Part shown: one piece after another, positions 5,831-11,113 of the stretch
How the letters are laid out: every line of letters begins with the position of its first letter
How positions within the stretch are numbered: the first letter of the stretch is position 1
Assembly (NCBI GenBank): GCA_004555335.1
Contig: SFII01000036.1
Coordinates: 1-11,113 of the forward strand
DNA: 11,113 nt
Source of the DNA: Coriobacteriaceae bacterium
GTDB lineage: Bacteria; Actinomycetota; Coriobacteriia; Coriobacteriales; Eggerthellaceae
Direction of reading: 5' to 3'
Program-made: the position numbers and the translations under genes
The notes under the pieces: generated by a model
Database searches by the model: none
Told to the model about the DNA's origin: nothing
Seen by the model: only the letters and a program-made list of their open reading frames with translations

Positions 5831-6098
5831 GGTTTCAAGGGTGCGGGTAGTGTAGTAGGCCTGCGCCTTGCGAAACCGATCGTGGGGCGAATATGCGCGG
5901 GATGGGTTGCCGGCTTGGATTTGTGTAGTAGTGCCAGGCGGACTGTTCTTTCGTGCCGTTTCTCCTCTGATCATCGAGGCGACATCCGTGCAAGTAGTGT
6001 AGTAGCGCGCGGGGTCGGCACAGGCTCCTGTGTTCTTGATTTGCGTGGGTTTTCAGGGAATAGCAACCAGCATCCCCGTTGGGGGTGTGGGTAATTTT
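5831..6098 (+). ncRNA. Candidate structured RNA: three hairpins with a shared GTGTAGTAG loop, then a terminator
   Basis: GTGTAGTAG occurs at 5850, 5923 and 5997, spacings of 73 and 74 nt. Each copy lies in the loop of a hairpin. Hairpin 1 has arms 5831-5847 and 5860-5877 (loop TAGTGTAGTAGG). Hairpin 2 has arms about 5910-5918 and 5934-5941 (loop ATTTGTGTAGTAGTG). Hairpin 3 has arms 5978-5991 and 6007-6019 (loop AAGTAGTGTAGTAGC). The stems are made of unrelated sequences while the loops agree, which suggests selection on an RNA fold with a displayed motif. A terminator-like hairpin follows at 6066-6098. With the promoter-like site at 5777 this would make an RNA of about 290 nt. It could be a free sRNA or an attenuator leader for grdEB. 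It matches no riboswitch class I know. Confidence 0.5.
6066..6098 (+). terminator. Terminator-like hairpin ending the candidate RNA
   Basis: A 12-bp stem with one mismatch and wobble pairs (6066-6077 with 6081-6092), loop GTT, then AATTTTGTTG. It could end a small RNA or act as an attenuator about 310 nt upstream of grdE. The U tract is short and starts two bases after the stem, so termination may be partial. Confidence 0.5.
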
Positions 6099-6102
6099 GT
6101 TG

Positions 6103-6406
6103 ATGGCGCGTTCGGGGATGTGTCCATCACGGTGAGCGACTTGGGATCATTCCCGGCGCGAGGATATTGCCCACGTGCTGCATGGAAAACCGAATAGAGC
6201 CCTTTGGCTCATGCGATCAGGCTGGGATGCCGGTCTCTAGTAAGTGTTGCCTGATTTAGCCAAGAGGGTCCTGTTTCGGCCTGCGGTTCGTATTGTGCGG
6301 AGTCTTCCTTTCTTCTCCGCTGCCTGGGCGTTCGCGTTTTTGCAGGCCGCGCAACCGAAAGAGCACATCCATCTTTCGTGCCACGAAACGAATGGAGGTG
6401 TTCTAA
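6103..6406 (+). other. Untranslated leader of grdE with several hairpins
   Basis: This is 300 nt without a gene between the terminator-like hairpin and the grdE start. Visible local structures are GATGG/CCATC (around 6102-6126), GGGA/TCCC (around 6150), GAGCC-CTTT-GGCTC (about 6197-6210), which sits inside GCAT/ATGC, and ATCAGGC (6216-6222) with GCCTGAT (6249-6255). I could not match it to glycine, SAM, TPP or other common riboswitch consensuses. No strong promoter is visible, so grdE is either read from upstream or from a non-sigma-A promoter. GGAGG at 6394-6398 is the grdE ribosome binding site. Confidence 0.45.
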
Positions 6407-7690
6407 GTGAGATTAGAACAAGAGCTGCTCTACGTGAAAGACGTAGTCGCTGGCGACGCCATGAAGATCGAGGGTGGCGTCTTGACCGTCGACGTGGACG
6501 GTTTGAGGCAGTGCTTGCTCGAAGACGACAAGATCAAAGACGTCCAGATCGACTTCGCGAAGCCGGGCGAGCGCGTGCGCATCGTTCCCGTCAAGGACGT
6601 CATCGAGCCCCGCTACAGGGTTGATCGCCAGAATGGCTTCCCCGGTGTAACCACCAAGTACGAAGAGTGCGGCAACGGCGTAACCAAGATCCTGAAGGGC
6701 GCCGCAATCGTGACCATCGGCGACATGGTTGGTTTCCAGGAAGGCGTAATCGACATGTGGGGTGAAGGCGCTGGCTGGACCCCGTTCTCCAAGACCTGCA
6801 ACATCACCGTGAATATCACCCCCGTTGACGGTCTGGATCCCCATACCCACGAGCGCGTCGTCCGTCTGGCTGGCCTGAAGGCATCCACCTTCGTCGGCCT
6901 GGCTGCAAAGGATGCCGAAGCGGACGAAGTGAATGTCTACGAAATCGGCTCCATGAAGGAAGAGACCGCCAAGTATCCCGATCTGCCCAAGGTCGCATAC
7001 GTCGAGATGACCATTTCCCAGGGCCTTCTGCATGACGGCTTCCTGTATGGCGTGGACCTGAAGGAGATCGTTCCCACCTGGTTCCATCCCAACGAGGAAA
7101 TCGACAACGCCGTCATCTCCGGCAACTGCGTTGCCGCATGCGACAAGATCACCACGTATCAGCATCAGAACAATGCCCTGATCCACGACTTGTACGCACA
7201 GCACGGCAAGACCATCAACTACATCGGCAACATCTTCTCCCCCGAGCTGACCACGCTCGACGGCAAGTTCCGCAACTGCGACTACACCGCAAAGCTTTGC
7301 GAGCAGATCGGTGCCGACGGCGTCATCGTTTCCGAGGAAGGCTACGGCAACCCCGACTCCGACCTGGTTATGATCTGCAAGCGCCTGGAGAACCGCGGCA
7401 TCAAGACCGCCCTGGTTACCGACGAATGCTCCGGTTGGGACGGCACCAGCCAGCCTCTGACCGACACCGCAGCCGAAGCGGTTGCCGTTGTTTCTTCCGG
7501 CAACGTTTCCAAGGTAATCGAGCTGGAGCCCGCAGACAGGGTCATCGGCACCCTGAAGGCAGCCCAGACCCTCGCTGGCGGCTGGGACGGCTGCGTCGCC
7601 GAAGACGGCAGCCTGAAGGTCGAGCTGAACGCCGTTATCGGTGCGACTTCCGAAATCGGCTTCCACAACGCTTCCGTAAAGCTGTACTAA
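6407..7690 (+). CDS. grdE: Glycine reductase complex component B, proprotein (GrdE; pyruvoyl subunits alpha and beta)
   Basis: A 427-aa protein, the usual length for the Grd protein B proprotein. In the family it is cleaved before an internal cysteine, which becomes the pyruvoyl group that forms a Schiff base with the substrate amine. Here that site is the Asn-Cys junction in VISGNCVAACDKITTYQHQN, with Cys241. Upstream landmarks are VRIVPVKDVIEPR (about 57-69) and GAAIVTIGDMVGFQEGVIDM (about 98-117); downstream are SEEGYGNPDSDLVM and VTDECSGWDGTSQPLTD. The start is GTG at 6407, with GGAGG 8 nt upstream. grdB begins 9 nt after the stop, so the two are one operon. The paralogues GrdG (sarcosine) and GrdI (betaine) are similar. 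Glycine specificity is inferred from the surrounding core genes, not from residues. Confidence 0.93.
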   Translation: MRLEQELLYVKDVVAGDAMKIEGGVLTVDVDGLRQCLLEDDKIKDVQIDFAKPGERVRIVPVKDVIEPRYRVDRQNGFPGVTTKYEECGNGVTKILKGAAIVTIGDMVGFQEGVIDMWGEGAGWTPFSKTCNITVNITPVDGLDPHTHERVVRLAGLKASTFVGLAAKDAEADEVNVYEIGSMKEETAKYPDLPKVAYVEMTISQGLLHDGFLYGVDLKEIVPTWFHPNEEIDNAVISGNCVAACDKITTYQHQNNALIHDLYAQHGKTINYIGNIFSPELTTLDGKFRNCDYTAKLCEQIGADGVIVSEEGYGNPDSDLVMICKRLENRGIKTALVTDECSGWDGTSQPLTDTAAEAVAVVSSGNVSKVIELEPADRVIGTLKAAQTLAGGWDGCVAEDGSLKVELNAVIGATSEIGFHNASVKLY

Positions 7691-7699
7691 GGGGTCGAC

Positions 7700-8995
7700 A
7701 TGGCAAAACGAGTAATCTTCTACCTTAACCAGTTCTTCGGCGGCATCGGCGGCGAAGACAAGGCTGATTTCGCACCTGAGTTCCGTGCAGGCGAGGCCGT
7801 GGGCCCCGCTGTCGGTATCGCAGGCGGCGCTGGCGACATCGAAGTCGTCGGCACCATCATCTGCGGCGACAACTTCTATGGCCAGAACGAAGACGAGGCC
7901 AGGGAATTCATCGCCCAGACCATCAAGGAGCAGAATCCCGACATCCTGGTTGCAGGCCCCGCATTCAACGCAGGCCGCTACGGCTTCGCTTGCGCAGGCG
8001 CTTGCCAGGTAGCCAACGAAAACGGCGTTATCCCCGTTTCCGGCATGTATGTGGAAAACCCCGGCCTAGAGCACTGCCGCGCCTTCTCCTGGGTTGCAGC
8101 AACCTCCGACGCGGCAGCCAAGATGCGCAAGGCGCTTCCCCTCATGGCCAATCTGGTCAAGAAGCTCGCTGCCGGCGAGGAAGTAACCCCCGATGGCGAC
8201 AGCTACCATGCCCAGGGCCGTCGTGAGTGCATCCTGGTCGAAGAGCGCGGCTCCACCCGTGCGGTCAAGATGCTGCTCGCCCGTCTGAATGACGAGGAAT
8301 TCGAGACCGAGCTGCCCATGCCCACCTTCGACGAGGTCGAGCCTGCTCCGGCTATCAAGGACCTGTCCAAGGCGACTATCGCCCTGGTTACCACCGGCGG
8401 CGTTGTTCCCAACGGCAATCCCGACCGCCTGCAGTCCGCTTCCGCACAGCAGTGGAACAAGTACGACATCTCCCAGCTCGATGAGCTCAAGGGCGAGTAC
8501 TACACCGTCCATGGCGGCTTCGACCCGGTTTACTGCAACGAGAAGGCAGACCGCGTCGTTCCCCTGGACATGCTGCGCCGCCTGGAAAAGGAAGGCAAGA
8601 TCGGCAAGGTCCACGAGATCTTCTACACCACCACCGGTACCGGCACCGCTGTTGCGAACTCCGAGAAGTTCGGCATCGAAATCGGCAAGGAAATCGCCGA
8701 CGCCGGGGTTGATGGCGTCCTGTTGACTTCTACTTGAGGCACCTGCACTCGTTGCGGGGCGACGATTGTAAAAGAAATCGAACGTTACGGTACTCCTATC
8801 GTTCACATGGCAACCATCACCACCATTTCCCAGTCCGTTGGCGCGAACCGAATCGTTCCGACGGTCGCCATTCCGTATCCCGTTGGCAACCCCACTCTGT
8901 CCGAGGCAGATGAGGAAGCCATGCGATACGAGATGGTCGAGCGTGCTTGCAACGCTCTGGCAACCGAGATCACCGAGTCCACTCAGTTCGAATAA
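7700..8995 (+). CDS. grdB: Glycine reductase complex component B, selenoprotein subunit gamma (GrdB), UGA read as Sec346
   Basis: The frame opened at 7700 meets TGA at 8735-8737 and stays in phase to TAA at 8993-8995. Read through, it gives a 431-aa protein of normal GrdB length with the family's active-site motif TST-U-GTCTRCGATIVKEIE, selenocysteine being residue 346. The conserved tail (GANRIVPTVAIPYPVGNPTLS) is encoded only after the UGA, so termination there would remove the active site. GrdB works with the pyruvoyl subunits of GrdE to bring the substrate's carbon to the GrdA selenol. The ATG has AAGGGG overlapping the grdE stop. A compact hairpin just after the UGA fits a bacterial SECIS. 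The sarcosine (GrdF) and betaine (GrdH) paralogues share the motif, so the substrate is inferred. Confidence 0.95.
8735..8758 (+). promoter_or_regulatory. Selenocysteine UGA with bacterial SECIS-like hairpin
   Basis: TGA at 8735-8737 is followed, 4 nt later, by CCTGCA (8742-8747) pairing with TGCGGG (8753-8758) around the loop CTCGT. The loop carries adjacent G and U as in characterised bacterial SECIS loops, and lies 11 nt after the UGA. The hairpin is also coding (GTCTRC), as is normal for bacterial SECIS elements. selA, selB, selC and selD must be elsewhere in the genome. Confidence 0.7.
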
Positions 8996-9038
8996 GGATT
9001 GCGACCCGGTAGGATCCGGATTCGTATGGATCAATGCC

Positions 9039-9072
9039 AAGGAGGCGGCCCTGCGGGGCCGCCTCCTTTCGT
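9039..9072 (+). terminator. Intrinsic terminator after grdB
   Basis: A 13-bp stem (9039-9051 with 9056-9068), TGCG loop, then T-rich TTTCGTCTTC starting within the arm. It is 43 nt past the grdB stop and closes the grdEB transcript. Confidence 0.88.
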
Positions 9073-9251
9073 CTTCAGGCGTGTTCGGGATTGTCCTGCA
9101 GCGGGCTTCGTAGGCGGATCGGGCTCGCCGGATGGCATGGCGGACGGATGGGTCCGCGGGCGGCGAGCAGGGCCGTTCGTTCTGCCCGGCTTGCATGCGC
9201 GGGCAAGCTCCCGTATGGGAGAAGCTTTGCTTTAAGGGGGGTCGGGAATCC
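9073..9251. other. Intergenic stretch between grdB terminator and tRNA-Ser terminator
   Basis: No gene with a ribosome binding site or recognisable product is visible. Frames open here are GC-driven and run into the tRNA. The 23-bp hairpin TTTTCCGGGC-ATT-GCCCGGAAAA at 9252-9274 marks its right edge and abuts the tRNA terminator. Confidence 0.4.
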
Positions 9252-9271
9252 TTTTCCGGGCATTGCCCGGA

Positions 9272-9303
9272 AAAAATAAAAGCAGGCCCGTTTCCGAGCC
9301 TGC
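9272..9303 (-). terminator. Intrinsic terminator of tRNA-Ser
   Basis: On the - strand, GCAGGC/GCCTGC (9303-9298 with 9287-9282, extended inside by CG/CG across a mismatch) is followed by TTTTATTTTTT (9281-9271). It begins 8 nt after the tRNA 3' end. Confidence 0.88.
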
Positions 9304-9311
9304 GGGATTAC

Positions 9312-9404
9312 TGGCGGAGGAGGAGGGATTCGAACCCTCGTTACCCGGGTTACGGGTAAAACGGTTTTCGAGACCGCCGCATTCAACCGCTCTGCCACCC
9401 CTCC
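9312..9404 (-). tRNA. tRNA-Ser(CGA)
   Basis: A 93-nt cloverleaf including the encoded CCA (9314-9312). The acceptor stem GGAGGGG pairs with CTCCTCC, with discriminator G. The anticodon loop CTCGAAA is closed by GCGGT/ACCGT, giving anticodon CGA for UCG codons. The long variable arm (ACCCG...CGGGT) is typical of class II serine tRNAs, and the T arm is GAGGG-TTCGAAT-CCCTC. It has its own promoter and terminator, so it is a single-gene unit. It is not tRNA-Sec, because the anticodon is CGA, not UCA. Confidence 0.97.
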
Positions 9405-9439
9405 GTGATGACTGGCCGAATAGCCATATGCGGCCTTTC

Positions 9440-9467
9440 ATAATACCAGGTTTTCGGATACGGACAA
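9440..9467 (-). promoter_or_regulatory. Promoter of tRNA-Ser
   Basis: On the - strand, TTGTCC (9467-9462) and TATTAT (9445-9440) are 16 nt apart, placing the start about 30 nt upstream of the mature tRNA 5' end at 9404. The remaining 9470-9719 contains no gene that I can support. A + strand promoter for the gene at 9720 must lie in it, but none stands out. Confidence 0.65.
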
Positions 9468-9719
9468 CGGAGCAATGGAAAATCCACACTCGTCCGCCGC
9501 TGCGGGGCGACTCCTGCCGTCCCTGGATTTTCATGCCCGATGCGGCGGCGGGCGCTGTTTTCCAGGTCGATCGCGGCAGTGGCGGCGGGCACCTGCGTTG
9601 GATGGGTGCGAGCGTGCGTCGGGTTTTGCTTCTTCCCTTAATTCGCGGTAATGGGGAAGGGGAATGGTATCCTGGGACGAACGGTTTTTTCCGGTTCGGT
9701 ATCACGTCAAGGAGCATCC

Positions 9720-10190
9720 ATGGAATCGTTCTTTTCCGGCCTCTACGTCATTTATATCCTCGTAGCCCTCTTCGTGCTCTTCGCCTTGGTGGCCAGGGCG
9801 CCCATCATGGGTTATCGCGTAAGGAAGAAGATCTTCGCGGAACCCTGGATCGAGGCGAATAAGTTCTACGAGGAATGGCCCACCAAGGGCGGTCTGAGGG
9901 ACAATGACTGCCTGGGCGTATATATGCTCTTGGTCTTCGATCATCCGGTGACCGATGGTAACTATTCGGACTACGAGAACGTGTTCGTCGGCAAGGCGGC
10001 AAAAGCATACAAGGGCGCGTATGCCCAGCTGGTCGGCAGGGGGAACAGGCAGATCTATAAGGACTTCAAGAACCCCGACAAATACGTATACATCCAGGCG
10101 CGCTTCTATCACAAGGACGATGTGGACAGGATGGAGCGCACGCTTGCCGGCTCTTTGAAGGCGGAAAAATCCTACAACGCCGAAAAGTAG
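9720..10190 (+). CDS. Membrane-anchored protein with possible divergent GIY-YIG domain
   Basis: A 156-aa protein. Residues 5-27 (FSGLYVIYILVALFVLFALVARA) form one N-terminal transmembrane segment, and the basic YRVRKK that follows suggests the bulk is cytoplasmic. The soluble part begins with a variable stretch, then GVYMLLVF (66-73), YENVFVGKA (85-93), KAYKGAYAQLVGRGNR, and ends ARFYHKDDVDRMERTLAGSLKAEKSYN. The order GVY / VFVG / basic helix / Glu139 / terminal Asn153 is that of a GIY-YIG fold, but the usual Arg and His positions cannot be placed with confidence. Nuclease activity is therefore unproven. The ATG at 9720 has AAGGAG 5 nt upstream, and an upstream in-frame ATG at 9651 has no comparable site. 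It is a single gene with its own terminator. Confidence 0.7.
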   Translation: MESFFSGLYVIYILVALFVLFALVARAPIMGYRVRKKIFAEPWIEANKFYEEWPTKGGLRDNDCLGVYMLLVFDHPVTDGNYSDYENVFVGKAAKAYKGAYAQLVGRGNRQIYKDFKNPDKYVYIQARFYHKDDVDRMERTLAGSLKAEKSYNAEK

Positions 10191-10277
10191 AATCCCTTCT
10201 GTAGAGCTTCACTTGCTCTGGGGCGAGGACAAAGCGCCCGCTTTCGGTGAAGGCGGCGGATATTATGGAAGAGCAGG

Positions 10278-10310
10278 AAGGCGCGGACCGGGTCCGCGCC
10301 TTTTCCTTTT
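10278..10310 (+). terminator. Intrinsic terminator after the membrane-anchored gene
   Basis: An 11-bp stem (10278-10288 with 10292-10302), CGG loop, then TTTTCCTTTT. It is 88 nt past the stop at 10190. It may also serve the convergent sortase gene, although on the - strand the stem is followed only by a C-broken TTCC. Confidence 0.88.
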
Positions 10311-10374
10311 CGTTACCGGGATCGAGGGTTTGCCTGCCTGCGGGCTGCGATATTCCCTGCGCCCCTTGAAATGC

Positions 10375-11082
10375 CTACGGTTTCCTTTCGGCGAACAGGA
10401 TGGTCCGCTCGTTTTCCAGTCGGTTGTAGCTGCAGGTGCAGAGCGTGAGGATTCGGCACGCATCGGGGTCGGGGTTGCCGATGACCACCTGGCATTCCCG
10501 CAGCCGTTCCGCAAGCCAATCCATCAGGTCCCTGCGGTTTTCGAAATCGGTGCGTTTGGTCGGGATGCTGCCGTCGGTGCAGAGCGCGCCGAGTGCCTCG
10601 AACCTCATCTTCCTGCGCGGCGTCTGCAACAGGATCTCCCTGTGGCTTTCCGCGAACCCTGTATCCAGATAGTCTGCGATGGATGCGAACATCGACAGGT
10701 CCCCGTATCCCAAGTTGTGCCCGAACACCACCGCGTTCGGACAGCCCATATAATTCCATTTTCCGAAGACATCATGGCTCAGGTAGTATTGCGGGTCGCT
10801 TGCCGGCGCTTGGACGATGGGGTAGTCGACTGGCGTTCCCGGAATCGTGATCCAGCCCACGATGTCGGGGTTGACCGAAAGCCAGTAATCCCAGTCGACG
10901 GCGGGAAACCCGTCGCCTTCCTCTTCCACCTCGAGGGAAGGGGAGGGGGCTGTGCAAGCGGCGTCGCGGTGAAGCGAGGCAAGGAAGAGCAGCGCCGCCG
11001 CGATTGCAAGCGCGCTGACGAGGAAGCCGAGGGTGGGCAGGCCCCGCAGTATCGCCCTAGCGAGGCCCCTTCCGCCCGTCAT
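10375..11082 (-). CDS. Class B sortase
   Basis: This 235-aa membrane-bound cysteine transpeptidase has an N-terminal signal-anchor at about residues 14-38 (LPTLGFLVSALAIAAALLFL), a short acidic linker, then a class B sortase domain: DYWLSVNPDIVGWITIPGTPVDYPIVQ, His122 in VVFGHNLGYGD, nucleophile Cys217 in TLCTCSY, and Arg226 in ENERTILFA. The His-Cys-Arg triad is complete. TLCTC replaces the commoner TLSTC, so a second cysteine (Cys215) lies two residues before the nucleophile. The family cleaves a sorting signal on secreted proteins and joins them to peptidoglycan or pilins. No substrate is visible here. The start ATG at 11082 has GGAGG 8 nt upstream; the in-frame GTG at 11091 lies inside that site and is rejected. 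What lies upstream is outside the window. Confidence 0.93.
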   Translation of the reverse strand: MTGGRGLARAILRGLPTLGFLVSALAIAAALLFLASLHRDAACTAPSPSLEVEEEGDGFPAVDWDYWLSVNPDIVGWITIPGTPVDYPIVQAPASDPQYYLSHDVFGKWNYMGCPNAVVFGHNLGYGDLSMFASIADYLDTGFAESHREILLQTPRRKMRFEALGALCTDGSIPTKRTDFENRRDLMDWLAERLRECQVVIGNPDPDACRILTLCTCSYNRLENERTILFAERKP

Positions 11083-11113
11083 GCTATCCACCTCCCTTCC
11101 CTTCGAGGGGTCC

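Noticed and set aside
5248..5850. 200-codon + strand frame running from grdX into the gap
   Set aside because: It overlaps grdX in another frame, crosses the grdX terminator and has no ribosome binding site.
5831..6098. Glycine riboswitch upstream of grdE
   Set aside because: I found no match to the conserved glycine aptamer elements, and the repeated loop nonamer is not part of that class.
8735..8737. Nonsense mutation making grdB a pseudogene
   Set aside because: The UGA sits exactly at the family's selenocysteine position, with the UGTCTRC motif and a SECIS-like hairpin after it.
8807..8995. Separate small gene after the grdB UGA
   Set aside because: It is in phase with grdB and encodes the conserved C-terminus of that family; it is the read-through part of the selenoprotein.
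9252..9274. Hairpin TTTTCCGGGC-ATT-GCCCGGAAAA as a + strand terminator
   Set aside because: It is followed by A residues on the + strand and by no T run on the - strand; the neighbouring 9282-9303 hairpin is the better terminator.
9312..9404. Selenocysteine tRNA near the selenoprotein genes
   Set aside because: The anticodon is CGA and the arms have ordinary serine tRNA lengths.
9263..9862. 199-codon + strand frame and its - strand counterparts across the tRNA
   Set aside because: They run through a complete tRNA-Ser gene with promoter and terminator and overlap the start of the supported gene at 9720.
11083..11091. GTG at 11091 as the sortase start
   Set aside because: It lies inside the GGAGGTG ribosome binding site; the ATG at 11082 has correct spacing.

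Overview
The window is a high-GC bacterial chromosome segment dominated by a glycine-reductase (Grd) locus. The selenoprotein GrdB, the pyruvoyl proprotein GrdE, the acetyl-transfer pair GrdC/GrdD, a GrdX-like protein and the tail of GrdA point to a strict anaerobe that reduces glycine (Stickland-type) with selenocysteine. Very C-rich third codon positions, a class B sortase and an encoded-CCA tRNA would fit a Coriobacteriia (Eggerthellaceae-like) actinobacterium. That assignment is inference, because no taxonomic marker is present.

Layout, left to right. (1) 1-2996, + strand: the last 30 codons of grdA, a very strong intergenic hairpin, then grdC and grdD, closed by a clear intrinsic terminator. 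(2) 3027-3116: six 15-bp tandem repeat units with no convincing gene. (3) 3208-4760, - strand: a solitary acyl-CoA dehydrogenase-family gene behind an adenosylcobalamin riboswitch with its own terminator hairpin and a recognisable promoter. (4) 5046-5501, + strand: grdX-like gene and terminator. (5) 5502-6406: about 900 bp without a gene. It holds a promoter-like site, three hairpins that each show the same nonamer GTGTAGTAG in the loop at 73/74-nt spacing, and a terminator-like hairpin. This looks like an undescribed small RNA or leader. (6) 6407-9069, + strand: grdE and grdB, with the GrdB frame running through an in-frame UGA (Sec346), then a terminator. (7) 9272-9467, - strand: tRNA-Ser(CGA) with promoter and terminator. 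(8) 9720-10310, + strand: a small membrane-anchored protein with a possible divergent GIY-YIG domain. (9) 10375-11095, - strand: class B sortase.

How the genes work together. GrdE/GrdB (protein B) activate the amino group of the substrate on a pyruvoyl group and hand the carboxymethyl group to the selenocysteine of GrdA. GrdC/GrdD (protein C) turn the resulting Se-carboxymethyl/ketene-level intermediate into acetyl phosphate, which yields ATP. In classical clostridial loci these genes are contiguous (grdX-trxBA-grdEABCD). Here they form at least two transcription units, with the B12-controlled flavoprotein gene inserted in antisense between them. No thioredoxin or thioredoxin reductase gene is in the window. 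The most unusual signals are the tandem-hairpin RNA upstream of grdE, the cobalamin-switched acyl-CoA dehydrogenase, and a Shine-Dalgarno-sequestering palindrome in front of grdC.
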